Source: Bacteroidota bacterium
GTDB lineage: Bacteria; Bacteroidota; Bacteroidia; Flavobacteriales_D; Crocinitomicaceae
DNA length: 34,483 nt
NCBI GenBank assembly: GCA_947378245.1
Contig: CANCJF010000008.1
Span: 1-34,483, forward strand
Reading direction: 5' to 3'
The stretch's first letter is position 1; each line of letters opens with the position of its first letter. The notes below the pieces were generated by a model. That model did no database searches. It was not told the origin of the DNA and saw nothing but the letters and a program-made list of their open reading frames with translations. Positions 1 to 7,576 of this stretch are shown here, piece after piece. Position numbers and translations under genes: made by a program.

Positions 1-597
1 CAGCGTCCTTACATCGTATTGAAATGGGCACAAACACAAGATGGATTTATTGACCGACCACGTGAAGAAGAACTAATTGAACGTAAAATCAATTGGATTA
101 GCGCTCCAGAAACACAGTCGTTGGTGCACCATTGGCGTAGTCAAGAACCAGCGATTTTAGTTGGTTGGAAAACAGTGGAGCACGACAACCCAAGTTTGAC
201 CGTCAGAGAAGTAAGTGGTAAAAATCCATTACGTGTAATAATTGATAGCCAATTAAATATGCCTTTAGATTCTACCGTCTATACCGATGGAGATCGCACC
301 GTAATCATCAATAAAATCAAGACTGAAACAATAGGTAATGTGGAATTGATTAAACTTAATCAGATCAATACCAAAAATATACTTGATGTTTTATACAGTC
401 TAAATATTAGTTCCGTTTTCGTTGAAGGTGGTAGCAGTACGATACAGCATTTTTTGGTAGATGGTTATTGGGACGAAGCACGTGTAATTGTAGGTCAGCA
501 CACTTTTGGAGATGGAATTAAAGGCCCACGGATTTCTGGAACACCAAGTAGAACATATACATTCGCAGGAGATACGGTACATCATTATTTTAAGTAG
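1..597 (+). CDS. ribD: RibD reductase domain (5'-truncated by window edge)
   Basis: This is the C-terminal part (about 198 residues) of riboflavin biosynthesis protein RibD. The reading frame is open from base 1 with residues QRPYIVLKWAQTQDGFI, the usual entry into the reductase domain, so the TTG at 19 is not the true start and the deaminase half lies outside the window. The reductase uses NADPH to reduce the ribosylamino-pyrimidine intermediate in riboflavin synthesis. Family hallmarks are WRSQEPAILVG..T...DNPSLTVR and the late FVEGGSSTIQHFL, matching the conserved EGG(x)nL motif of the RibD C-terminal domain. A stand-alone reductase is possible, but the lead-in sequence resembles the internal linker of bifunctional RibD. 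The gene ends at a TAG and is followed by a repeat-rich gap. Confidence 0.9.
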   Translation, partial: QRPYIVLKWAQTQDGFIDRPREEELIERKINWISAPETQSLVHHWRSQEPAILVGWKTVEHDNPSLTVREVSGKNPLRVIIDSQLNMPLDSTVYTDGDRTVIINKIKTETIGNVELIKLNQINTKNILDVLYSLNISSVFVEGGSSTIQHFLVDGYWDEARVIVGQHTFGDGIKGPRISGTPSRTYTFAGDTVHHYFK

Positions 598-611
598 AGG
601 GTCTGTTTTTT

Positions 612-837
612 AACACAAAGAGCACTGAGTTTTTAATTAGCGCAGAGCAAAAGGGAGGTTCTTGACGTTCTAGCGTTTTGGAGGCAGCAGAGTAATTTTG
701 ACTATGTCAAAACAAATTTGCTATTTTCATGCCACAGGCATAAAACTCTGCGTCCTCAAAAATTGAGTCAACCTAGTCACCTTTCTCTCAATCCTCTGCG
801 AAAATCTTTGTGTTTCTCTGTGCCATTGTGTTCTTAG
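612..837. repeat. Long imperfect inverted repeat in the ribD-permease gap
   Basis: The 336-base gap 598-933 has no convincing gene. Most of it is one imperfect inverted repeat. The outer arms are about 612-660 and 775-837, including CGCAGAG at 641-647 opposite CTCTGCG at 794-800. The inner arms include GCAGAGT at 687-693 opposite ACTCTGC at 745-751. ACACAAAG/CTTTGTGT-type and GAGG/CCTC blocks match in the same order on both arms with small gaps. The resemblance to dispersed intergenic repeats of Bacteroidota is from general memory; only one copy was seen here. Whether it acts as a terminator or a mobile repeat is unknown. Confidence 0.6.
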
Positions 838-933
838 TGATTAAAAAAAATTCAAAAAAGAATCTCAATAGAAATATAATACATAATTTAATTCCAAAAT
901 ATAATTTATTCCCCATAACACATAATCCCTTCC

Positions 934-1869
934 ATGTTCTCCATTCTCATTTCCGTACTCGCAACTACCTGGATTTTCATCCTCTTCAAACTTTTCCCGA
1001 AGTATGGCGTGAATACCTTTCAAGCGATTGTCATCAACTATTTGACAGCTTGCGTGTGCGGAGTCTTACTGTATGGAAACACACTTACTAACGCTGCCTT
1101 TGAACATACCTCATGGATGCCTTTTGTATTTTTATGTGGAATATTATTTATTAGTCTTTTCTATTTAATGGGAATCAGTTCCCAACGCAATGGTGTTTCA
1201 ATTACCTCTGTTGCAGTTAAAATGAGCATGGCAATTTCCATGGGATTGATGATTGTACTCTACCATGAATCAATTACTTCGTTGAAAATTGGAGGAATCA
1301 TCTTCGCGATTCTTGGAGTAATAATAATGAGTTACGAGAAAAGTCCCGAAAGCTTTCGGGAGAAGATCGACGATGATCGTAACCCGTCTCTCGTCTCCCG
1401 AAAGCTTTCGGGACGTAACTCGTCACTTATTTCTCATCACTCTATTCTCTTCGCTATCTTCCTCGGTTGTGGACTTTTGGATGTTGTCTTAAATTATGTT
1501 CAATCTTTTCATCTAGAACATTTAAGCACTTCACTTTTTAGTGCATTTGGACTCGGAATGGCAGGTGTTTTTGGAGGAATTGTATTACTCGTTAATATTC
1601 TTCGAAAAAAAGAAAAATTCGAGAAAAAGAGTATCCTTGCTGGAATTTTACTAGGGATACCAAATTATTTTTCCATATACTATCTTATCAAATCGTATTC
1701 AACCACTACTTGGTCGGATTCAACAGTGTTAGCAGTGTTAAACGTTACGACAGTGATTACCTCAACCCTAGCTGGCTTATTGCTTTTCAAAGAAAAACTT
1801 AACCTTCAAAAAAGCATCGGTCTTATCTTATCTTTACTAGCAATTTCCTGCTTTTATTTTGCGAAGTAA
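934..1869 (+). CDS. DMT/EamA-superfamily permease with an internal repeat insertion
   Basis: A 311-residue integral membrane protein of the drug/metabolite transporter type. Hydrophobic stretches lie near residues 3-20, 30-48, 62-80, 95-112, 118-134, 168-186, 200-222, 232-250, 262-285 and 290-308, giving about ten segments as in two EamA repeats. Typical family pieces are SSQRNGVSITSVAVKMS and, near the C-terminus, LNVTTVITSTLAGLLLFKEKL. Substrate is not predictable. The loop at residues about 137-160 is encoded by two copies of an 18-base palindrome and the spacer between them, a likely in-frame repeat insertion between the two halves. The ATG at 934 is chosen because it begins the first membrane segment. 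The stop is 20 bases before mtaB. Confidence 0.75.
   Translation: MFSILISVLATTWIFILFKLFPKYGVNTFQAIVINYLTACVCGVLLYGNTLTNAAFEHTSWMPFVFLCGILFISLFYLMGISSQRNGVSITSVAVKMSMAISMGLMIVLYHESITSLKIGGIIFAILGVIIMSYEKSPESFREKIDDDRNPSLVSRKLSGRNSSLISHHSILFAIFLGCGLLDVVLNYVQSFHLEHLSTSLFSAFGLGMAGVFGGIVLLVNILRKKEKFEKKSILAGILLGIPNYFSIYYLIKSYSTTTWSDSTVLAVLNVTTVITSTLAGLLLFKEKLNLQKSIGLILSLLAISCFYFAK
1329..1431. repeat. Paired 18-bp palindromes forming a repeat inside a coding sequence
   Basis: TCCCGAAAGCTTTCGGGA, a perfect palindrome, occurs at 1344-1361 and again at 1396-1413. The pair is enclosed by an 8-bp inverted repeat, GAGTTACG at 1329-1336 and CGTAACTC at 1414-1421. The right end continues into ACTCGTCACTTATT (1418-1431), found exactly once more at 17938-17951. 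All of this lies in frame inside the permease gene and introduces no stop codon. Confidence 0.85.
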
Positions 1870-1889
1870 TTCCTTATTTTTGTGACATT

Positions 1890-3191
1890 ATGATTCAATA
1901 CAAAAAAGTTGCTTTTTACACCTTGGGTTGCAAATTAAACTTCTCTGAAACATCGACAATCGCTCGTTTGTTTGAGGACGCTGGATTTGCAAAAGTGGAT
2001 TTCGAAGACGCACCAGATGTCTTTGTGATAAATACCTGTTCTGTTACCGACAATGCAGATAAAAAGTGTAAACAACTGGTTAAAAAAGCCTTGAAAGTGA
2101 ATCCAGATGCCTTCGTGACCATCGTTGGCTGTTATGCGCAACTCAAGCCAGAAGAAATCGGGAAAATCCCTGGGGTCGATTTGGTATTGGGCGCGAATGA
2201 AAAATTTGATATTCTTGCTTATTTAGAGCAAACCGATAAAAAAGAAGAAGCGCAAGTTTCTTACCAAAACATCAAAGAAACGAAAGAATTTATTCCATCT
2301 TTCTCTTATGGTGATCGTACCCGTTCGTTTTTGAAAGTACAAGATGGATGTGATTATTTCTGCACATTTTGCACCATTCCGTTAGCACGCGGTAAAAGTC
2401 GTAATGCAAGTATCGCCGAAACCTTGGTCGAAGCAAACAAAATTGCACAAACCGAGATTAAAGAAGTGGTGTTAACCGGAGTAAACATTGGTGATTTTGG
2501 TCAAGGAGAAGGGGAGAATTTCTTCCAATTAATTCAAGCTTTAGACAAAGTAGGTGGCATTGATCGTTATAGAATTTCCTCGATTGAGCCTAACTTACTT
2601 TCCAATGAAATCATTGATTTTTGTTTGACCGATTCGCAAAAATTTGTTCCACATTTCCACATTCCCTTGCAAGTGGGTAACGATCGTATTTTGAAAGCGA
2701 TGCGCCGAAAATACGAACGCTCTTTGTATTCAGAACGTGTAGCACAAATCAAATCCTTACGGACGGATTGTTGCATAGGTGTGGATGTCATTGTTGGATT
2801 CCCTGGAGAAACGGATGAAGAATTTTTAGATTCATACAACTTCATTCAAAGTCTTCCAATTTCGTATATCCACGTATTCACCTATTCGGAACGCGCGAAT
2901 ACAAGTGCCCCTAAATTAGGAGAGTTTGTACCGATGGAGAAACGTAAAGAGCGAAGTAAAATGTTACACATTCTTTCGGACAAAAAGAAACGTGCTTTTT
3001 ACGAGGAGAATGTAGCAACCATACGTACTGTGCTTTTCGAAGCGGAGGAAGAAGAAGGAATGATGTATGGATTTACCGAGAATTACGTGAAAGTCAAAAC
3101 ACCGTTTCAAGCTGAATTGGTGAATAATTTCCGTGAGGTTCGTTTGACCAACATCGATCGCGATGGGATTATGAAGATTGAATTCATTTAA
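1890..3191 (+). CDS. mtaB: tRNA (t6A37) C2-methylthiotransferase MtaB
   Basis: A 433-residue radical-SAM methylthiotransferase that converts t6A37 to ms2t6A37 in ANN-decoding tRNAs. The N-terminal UPF0004 domain has the three cluster cysteines C14 (TLGCKLN), C50 (INTCSV) and C81 (GCYAQ). The radical-SAM cluster motif CxxxCxxC is C154, C158, C161 (QDGCDYFCTFC), followed by PLARGKSRN. A short TRAM-like tail ends the protein. The TLGCKLN start and the overall length fit MtaB better than MiaB or RimO. The ATG at 1890 lies 20 bases after the permease stop. A TATTTTTG at 1875-1882 resembles the Bacteroidota -7 box (TAnnTTTG) but has no well-placed TTG upstream. Its substrate t6A needs TsaD, encoded at 24047 in this window. 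Confidence 0.95.
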   Translation: MIQYKKVAFYTLGCKLNFSETSTIARLFEDAGFAKVDFEDAPDVFVINTCSVTDNADKKCKQLVKKALKVNPDAFVTIVGCYAQLKPEEIGKIPGVDLVLGANEKFDILAYLEQTDKKEEAQVSYQNIKETKEFIPSFSYGDRTRSFLKVQDGCDYFCTFCTIPLARGKSRNASIAETLVEANKIAQTEIKEVVLTGVNIGDFGQGEGENFFQLIQALDKVGGIDRYRISSIEPNLLSNEIIDFCLTDSQKFVPHFHIPLQVGNDRILKAMRRKYERSLYSERVAQIKSLRTDCCIGVDVIVGFPGETDEEFLDSYNFIQSLPISYIHVFTYSERANTSAPKLGEFVPMEKRKERSKMLHILSDKKKRAFYEENVATIRTVLFEAEEEEGMMYGFTENYVKVKTPFQAELVNNFREVRLTNIDRDGIMKIEFI

Positions 3192-3200
3192 ATCAACACT

Positions 3201-4799
3201 ATGAACTTACTAAAACTTTTCTGCCTGATACTTGGATTGAGTACAGCTTCTATTACTGTGGGACAAGATTACCTCAAGCGATTCAAACAACTGGACGTAC
3301 TTCAGTATGATTTAAAGATTAATCTGTTCGAAAAACAAAACAAGATCGTTGTTATTGAAAATGTGACTTTTCAATTTCTGCAAAAATCAGATTCATTTCA
3401 GTTGGATTTGGTGGGAAGATTTGAGGATAGTTTGGGAATGAAAATTTCTAGTATTACATTAGATAATCAACCTGTTTCATTTAAACAGTATTCGGAAAAA
3501 GTAACTTTTTATACTAATTCGCTGTCAAAGGGAGATAAAAAGACATTTACCCTACAATTTGAAGGAATTCCTACAGACGGATTAATCATTGGTCAAAATA
3601 AATTTGGAGACAGAACCTTCTTCGCGGATAATTGGCCAATGCGAGCGAAACATTGGTTTGCATGTGTGGATCATCCTTCGGATAAGGCGATGGTGAAAAT
3701 GGAAATCATTGCGCCAAAAGGATACGAAGTTGTTTCTAATGGAATGGAGATTAGTTTCACGACTTCACATCCACAGAATACATCTATATATTTTGAAACA
3801 AAAATACCAATCCCAACCAAAGTCATTGTTTTTGGAGCTGCCAACTTCGAAAAACAAACCCTACCTCGTAAGAAAAGCCAAGTAGAAATCACCAATTATG
3901 TGTATCCGCAAGATAAAGACAAAGGCTTCAATGATTTTGAACAAGCAGATCCCATCCTAGCCTATTTCGAAGCACATATTGGCAAATTCCCTTTTGAGAA
4001 ATTGTACAATGTGCAATCGACCACTATGTATGGAGGCATGGAAAATGCAGGGTGTATTTTTTACGATGAAAAGGCGATTACTGGAAAAGGCGCAATCAAC
4101 GAATTAATCGCACATGAAATCGTGCATCAATGGTTTGGAAATTCCGCTTCGGAACTCGATTGGCCACACTTGTGGTTGAGTGAAGGCTTTGCTACCTACC
4201 TTACTGATTTATACATTGAAGACCATAAAGGAAAAGGAGCATTTTTGAGTCAGTTAAAAAAACAACGTGATGCTGTCATTCGATTCAATACCAAAAATAA
4301 GTTGCCATTGAAAGACACGATTTCAACGAACACCCAAGACATATTGAACACCAATGCCTATCAAAAAGGAGCATGGATATTACACATGTTGCGAGAACAA
4401 GTAGGTAAAGAACTATTTTGGAAAGCGATTGCAAGCTATTACGACACTTACAAATTCAGCAATGCGCGATCGATAGATTTTATCCGTGTTTTTGAAAAAG
4501 TAAGCAATAAAAATCTGACGCAATTTTACGAAGAATGGATTTGTCAGGCTGGACATCCGGTGATTTCTTATAAATTGGAGCAAGAAAAAGAAAAAATAAA
4601 AATTAAATTCATTCAAAATCAAGTAGAAAACTTTCATTTCTCCTTAGATTTTTTAGTTTTGTATGATGACAATACGAGCGAAACAAAAACGTTCATATTT
4701 AATAACAAAGAAACAAGCCTTGAATGGTCAACGACCAAGAATTTATCTAGTCTTAGATTAGACCCCAACTTCAAATTGTTGTTTGAAGAAAAAAAATAA
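3201..4799 (+). CDS. M1-family zinc metallopeptidase (secreted aminopeptidase)
   Basis: A 532-residue M1 (gluzincin) aminopeptidase. Residues 1-21 form a signal peptide ending near VGQ. The N-terminal beta domain precedes the exopeptidase motif GGMENAG (278-284) and the zinc site HEIVH (305-309) with the third ligand E328 in LSEGFATYL, the standard HExxH-x18-E spacing. The protein stops soon after the catalytic and alpha domains and a short beta tail, so it lacks the large C-terminal helical domain of PepN-type enzymes. It probably cleaves peptides at the cell surface or in the periplasm. It starts 9 bases after mtaB and ends 3 bases before the next gene, suggesting one transcript. Confidence 0.9.
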   Translation: MNLLKLFCLILGLSTASITVGQDYLKRFKQLDVLQYDLKINLFEKQNKIVVIENVTFQFLQKSDSFQLDLVGRFEDSLGMKISSITLDNQPVSFKQYSEKVTFYTNSLSKGDKKTFTLQFEGIPTDGLIIGQNKFGDRTFFADNWPMRAKHWFACVDHPSDKAMVKMEIIAPKGYEVVSNGMEISFTTSHPQNTSIYFETKIPIPTKVIVFGAANFEKQTLPRKKSQVEITNYVYPQDKDKGFNDFEQADPILAYFEAHIGKFPFEKLYNVQSTTMYGGMENAGCIFYDEKAITGKGAINELIAHEIVHQWFGNSASELDWPHLWLSEGFATYLTDLYIEDHKGKGAFLSQLKKQRDAVIRFNTKNKLPLKDTISTNTQDILNTNAYQKGAWILHMLREQVGKELFWKAIASYYDTYKFSNARSIDFIRVFEKVSNKNLTQFYEEWICQAGHPVISYKLEQEKEKIKIKFIQNQVENFHFSLDFLVLYDDNTSETKTFIFNNKETSLEWSTTKNLSSLRLDPNFKLLFEEKK

Positions 4800-4802
4800 A
4801 CC

Positions 4803-5231
4803 ATGAAGTTACTACTCTTAAGTATAACCCTTTTCCTTTTCACAGGATCATCTTTCAAATCTGATGATATCTTAGGTATGTGGTTAGACGAGAGTAAAAA
4901 GCTTATCGTAGAATGTTATAAGTTTGATAACAAATATTACGCGCGTATCAAATGGTTCAAAAACGAAAATAAAAAGATTGATAAATTTTCCGAGAAAGGA
5001 TTACCTAAATCACAATGGTTGAACTATAAAGTGATGGAACATTTTATATTTAATGGTGATTATTGGACCGACGGTACTATTCACCAAATCAAAAAAGGAA
5101 CATCTTACGATGCAACTATCCATATGAAAAACTATAATGCAATTGTAGTCAGAGGATATGTCTTGGTTACACTTTTAGGGGATGATGTGAATTTTTCAAG
5201 GTACACAGGAGGATTACCGAAGCAAGAATGA
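4803..5231 (+). CDS. Small secreted protein, DUF2147-like
   Basis: A 142-residue protein with a signal peptide (MKLLLLSITLFLFTGSSFKS) followed by DDILGMWLDESKKLIVECYKFDNKYYARIKWF. This pattern of W, a short beta hairpin, then kYYARIxW is characteristic of DUF2147 (lipocalin-like) proteins, whose function is unknown. The middle IHQIKKGTSYDATIHMKN fits the family's 'DPxnGk.Y....l' region only loosely. The gene follows the M1 peptidase by 3 bases and probably shares its transcript. Its stop codon is directly followed by the left REP-like array. Confidence 0.6.
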   Translation: MKLLLLSITLFLFTGSSFKSDDILGMWLDESKKLIVECYKFDNKYYARIKWFKNENKKIDKFSEKGLPKSQWLNYKVMEHFIFNGDYWTDGTIHQIKKGTSYDATIHMKNYNAIVVRGYVLVTLLGDDVNFSRYTGGLPKQE

Positions 5232-5288
5232 GGCTTCGAGAACCTCAGCCACCATTCTTAGAGAACCTCAGCCACCATTCTTCGAGAG
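5232..5288. repeat. Left REP-like tandem array flanking the GIY-YIG gene
   Basis: A 23-base unit occurs at 5235-5257 and 5258-5280 with one difference, followed by a partial third copy (TTCGAGAG) at 5281-5288. The first copy is entered through GGCTTCGAGAACCTCAGCC (5232-5250), which can fold as a hairpin: GGCT/AGCC, a TC bulge, GAG/CTC and an AAC loop. It begins next to the stop codon of the upstream gene. It is the reverse complement of the array at 5750-5812. Confidence 0.85.
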
Positions 5289-5379
5289 TTAAAAATAATA
5301 CAAAAACACCTCAATTTTTAATCGATTTTATAGTGTAAATTTTCATTTTCTTACTTAACTTAATATAGAAAAGATTGAA

Positions 5380-5673
5380 ATGAAAGGTTATATGTACATT
5401 TTAGAATGTTCAAATGGAAGTTATTATACAGGTAGTACAATAGATTTGGAACGAAGAATTAATCAACATCAACTAGGTGAAGGTTCAAATCACACAAAAA
5501 AGTATTTACCCGTTAGATTAATTTATTTTGAAGAATTTAATCGCATCGATGAAGCATTCTACAGAGAAAAGCAGGTCCAAAATTGGAGTAGAAAAAAGAA
5601 AGAAGCATTAATAAATGGAGAACTTAATAAATTGATAACTTTATCAATGGCCTACAAAGATTTGAATACCTAA
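5380..5673 (+). CDS. GIY-YIG family endonuclease (UPF0213/YhbQ-like)
   Basis: A 97-residue single-domain GIY-YIG nuclease. The signature is YMYIL (4-8) ... SYYTGST (14-20), followed by LERRINQHQ with R25/R26 and H30, and by RIDEAFYREKQVQNWSRKKKEALING, where E63 is the likely metal-binding glutamate. It is the usual length for UPF0213/YhbQ-type proteins, for which a settled biological role is not known to me. The ATG at 5380 is followed at once by the YMYIL motif. The gene is isolated: about 90 bases of AT-rich DNA precede it and 80 follow, and on both sides it is bracketed by REP-like repeats in opposite orientation. The flanking genes converge on it, so it looks like cargo, or the enzyme, of a small repeat-bounded element. 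Confidence 0.92.
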   Translation: MKGYMYILECSNGSYYTGSTIDLERRINQHQLGEGSNHTKKYLPVRLIYFEEFNRIDEAFYREKQVQNWSRKKKEALINGELNKLITLSMAYKDLNT

Positions 5674-5749
5674 TTAAATTTAGAATCAAACAAGTATTAT
5701 TATTGAAGTAAAAGATGACTATAGCCATGACAATTGATACCACATAGGA

Positions 5750-5812
5750 AGGTTCTCGATTATGACGGTGGCTGAGGCTCTCGAATTGACGGTGGCTGAG
5801 GCTCTCGAAGCC
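5750..5812. repeat. Right REP-like tandem array flanking the GIY-YIG gene
   Basis: A 24-base unit at 5767-5790 repeats at 5791-5812, with a degenerate partial copy upstream at about 5750-5766. The core GGCTGAGGCTCTCGAAGCC (5794-5812) folds as GGCT/AGCC, GAG/CTC, loop GCT and a GA bulge. It is the inverted counterpart of the array at 5232-5288, with a few substitutions. It stops 3 bases short of the stop codon of the reverse-strand gene at 5816. Confidence 0.85.
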
Positions 5813-5815
5813 CCA

Positions 5816-6421
5816 TCACTCAATTACCATAGGACTCTCCAACACCGCATCCACCAAGCGTTCAGTGTATTTTTCCATCGCTGGGTTCATGACAATTTTT
5901 TGACATTTAGGGAAACTTTCAGTCATTCGGGTCACATGTGCAACCGAACTGAATTTTAAGCATTTTTCAGAATCAACGACTAAGAAATATTTTAATTTAT
6001 TAATGTTAATTCCGTTTTGGAAATAAAGTTCATTCACTCGTTTCGGTGTACCAATAACGATGTCTGCTCCGTTGAACAAATCGTTACGTTGTTTTACCTT
6101 TTCGCGACTCTCATAAGTCAAGGTATGAATCATCTCTGTTCTTTTCGAGATTTTCACCCAAAGTGCTTCGATGTCTAGACACAATTGATTGTCAGCAGCA
6201 ACGATTAAAATACGTGGAGCATCATCGTTTGCTGGAACTTGAATTTTCTCTACAAATCCTGCGAGTAAAGCAATGAGCGCTTCTTGTTTGTGATCGTTTA
6301 AAATCAGTAGGTCACCACCGCTTTTAACGCGTTTCAAACAAGCAATTTGAAATTCTGAATCTACTTTTAATTCAAATTTTTCTAAATTCTCAATAAGTTG
6401 CTCAAACTTGATATACTGCAT
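5816..6421 (-). CDS. Degenerate DEAD-box helicase-like protein (single RecA domain)
   Basis: A 201-residue protein with the layout of the first RecA domain of DEAD-box RNA helicases, but with its ATPase motifs decayed. The Walker A region reads SGGDLLILNDHKQE (34-47), where AxTGSGKT is expected. Motif Ib is kept as GTPKR (124-128). The DEAD motif is VDSE (149-152), and the SAT motif is replaced by MNP (178-180). No helicase C-terminal domain follows. It is therefore unlikely to unwind RNA and may act as an RNA-binding or partner-binding pseudo-helicase. The frame is intact and ends at a clean stop, which argues against a recent pseudogene. A hairpin terminator precedes it at 6454-6476, so it likely has its own promoter. 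Confidence 0.7.
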   Translation of the reverse strand: MQYIKFEQLIENLEKFELKVDSEFQIACLKRVKSGGDLLILNDHKQEALIALLAGFVEKIQVPANDDAPRILIVAADNQLCLDIEALWVKISKRTEMIHTLTYESREKVKQRNDLFNGADIVIGTPKRVNELYFQNGININKLKYFLVVDSEKCLKFSSVAHVTRMTESFPKCQKIVMNPAMEKYTERLVDAVLESPMVIE

Positions 6422-6453
6422 GATAGTTGAAATTGGATGTTATAAAAACAAAA

Positions 6454-6476
6454 AAACGGACTTAATAAATCCGTTT
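6454..6476 (-). terminator. Rho-independent terminator after the 85-residue gene
   Basis: Read on the reverse strand, a 7-bp stem (AAACGGA/TCCGTTT) with a 9-base loop is followed by a run of T interrupted by a single G. It lies downstream of the reverse-strand gene ending at 6614 and upstream of the one starting at 6421. Confidence 0.7.
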
Positions 6477-6491
6477 AATTTAAAAATAATT

Positions 6492-6608
6492 CAATGATTA
6501 TAAATTAGATTTTTTGAGGCAAACAAAAAATTAATTCCGCAGTTTACATAAGTAAATGAGGAAATTAATTTTGAAGTTGAACGATAAAAAAGCAATTTAT
6601 AATCGTTG
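6492..6608. repeat. 117-base nested inverted repeat (possible structured RNA or mobile repeat)
   Basis: The outer arms at 6492-6506 and 6594-6608 pair at 14 of 15 positions. Inner arms at 6527-6538 and 6560-6572 pair over 12 positions with one bulge. The tip TTTAC (6543-6547) pairs with GTAAA (6552-6556). The whole gap between two reverse-strand genes is thus one potential long hairpin. Function is unknown: it could be a MITE-like repeat or a transcribed structure between the 85-residue gene and its terminator. Confidence 0.6.
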
Positions 6609-6613
6609 AAAAA

Positions 6614-6871
6614 TTACATTAATTCGTTTAACTTGTGTATAAAGCTCACTGCTGTTTCTTCCACTTCTTTGTGAATAGCAGGGAAATCTTTAGAAGTTTT
6701 TGCTTGGTGAATTTTCTCAGTCATACTGTTTCTGAAACCAATCACTTCCTCGATTAATTTATTTGTAACCTCAGTTTTAGATTCGTTGTATAACTGTACG
6801 CTGAAACATTCTTCAACCACATCAAAAACCATTTTGTTAAGGTCTTTTTTGAAATTTCTTTTACTTGCCAT
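6614..6871 (-). CDS. Small helical protein of unknown function
   Basis: An 85-residue acidic and basic mixed-charge protein, predicted almost all alpha-helical: a basic start (MASKRNFKKDLNKMVFDVVEECF) and then amphipathic helices ending in VEETAVSFIHKLNELM. No signal peptide, membrane segment or catalytic motif is visible. I do not recognise a named family. Codon use and a clean start and stop, with no competing frame, support it as real. A possible promoter on the reverse strand is the -7-like TATCTTTA at 6889-6896, about 18 bases upstream of the ATG. A hairpin and a terminator follow it, so it looks monocistronic. Confidence 0.7.
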   Translation of the reverse strand: MASKRNFKKDLNKMVFDVVEECFSVQLYNESKTEVTNKLIEEVIGFRNSMTEKIHQAKTSKDFPAIHKEVEETAVSFIHKLNELM

Positions 6872-6925
6872 TATTCTTATATTTTCTGTAAAGATACGGC
6901 TTTCTTTAGATTGAAAAAAATCTTT

Positions 6926-7534
6926 CTATCTTTTATTTTGTTTATCAACTTCAAAACGAATACCAATCATTGCATTTAATCCATTGCTAACGGATGGGTC
7001 AAATACATTAGACTTTTTCACTGAAATAGAATAACGATAACTTAAGTCCAAATTTAGAATGCCACTTTGAAAATTGATACCTGGAACAATAGAAACCAAA
7101 CGATCAATATTTATCATATTACCACTATGAAAAAAAGAAGAAGTAGATAAATCTTGAATTCCGAATTCTGAATACGCAACGCCAATACTTAGGGCAACGT
7201 CTCTTCTTTCACGTTGATATAAAGAGTATTGTTGTAAATATCCCATACTCATAAAATTAAATACAGGTTTAGAATAAAAAGCAATAACTGCTTTGTCTTT
7301 TATGGTCAATTCACTGGAAAAATAATTGAAACCAAAAAAATGCTTTTTGTATTTTACCCCATAGGTGATTTCGCTAGTAAATGAAGCTTTATGATCAATA
7401 GTCGAAACACCAAAATTAATTCCTAATACGATTTTTGGCATAGGTTTACTCTCCACAGAACTTGTGTCTTGTGCGTTAGAATAAAAAGATGATCCGAACA
7501 TCATCATAGCAATTAGTAGTTTTATCTTTTTCAT
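6926..7534 (-). CDS. Putative outer-membrane beta-barrel protein
   Basis: A 202-residue protein with a clear signal peptide (MKKIKLLIAMMMFGSSFYSNAQ, cleavage probably before or at the Q). The mature part consists of alternating hydrophobic and polar strands rich in aromatic residues, such as ITYGVKYKKHFFGFNYF, LQQYSLYQRERRDVALSIGVAYS and LNLDLSYRYSISV, and ends in MIGIRFEVDKQNKR. This is typical of small outer-membrane beta-barrels of Bacteroidota. The last residue is not the aromatic residue seen in classic porins, so a soluble periplasmic beta-protein is possible. It follows the lipoprotein gene on the same strand by 42 bases. Confidence 0.6.
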   Translation of the reverse strand: MKKIKLLIAMMMFGSSFYSNAQDTSSVESKPMPKIVLGINFGVSTIDHKASFTSEITYGVKYKKHFFGFNYFSSELTIKDKAVIAFYSKPVFNFMSMGYLQQYSLYQRERRDVALSIGVAYSEFGIQDLSTSSFFHSGNMINIDRLVSIVPGINFQSGILNLDLSYRYSISVKKSNVFDPSVSNGLNAMIGIRFEVDKQNKR

Positions 7535-7576
7535 TTTTTTTATTTGTTTTGCTTGAAAAATACTGTAAATTTTCGT

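Noticed and set aside
810..1091. 93-residue frame overlapping the permease start
   Set aside because: It lies mostly in repeat DNA and the first part of the permease in another frame, with no recognisable family.
1344..1413. Palindromes in the permease as terminators
   Set aside because: They lie in mid-gene, have no T-run and preserve the frame.
5235..5288. Tandem repeats as a CRISPR array
   Set aside because: Units are directly adjacent with no spacers, are only 23 bases, and fold as REP-like hairpins. No cas genes are nearby.
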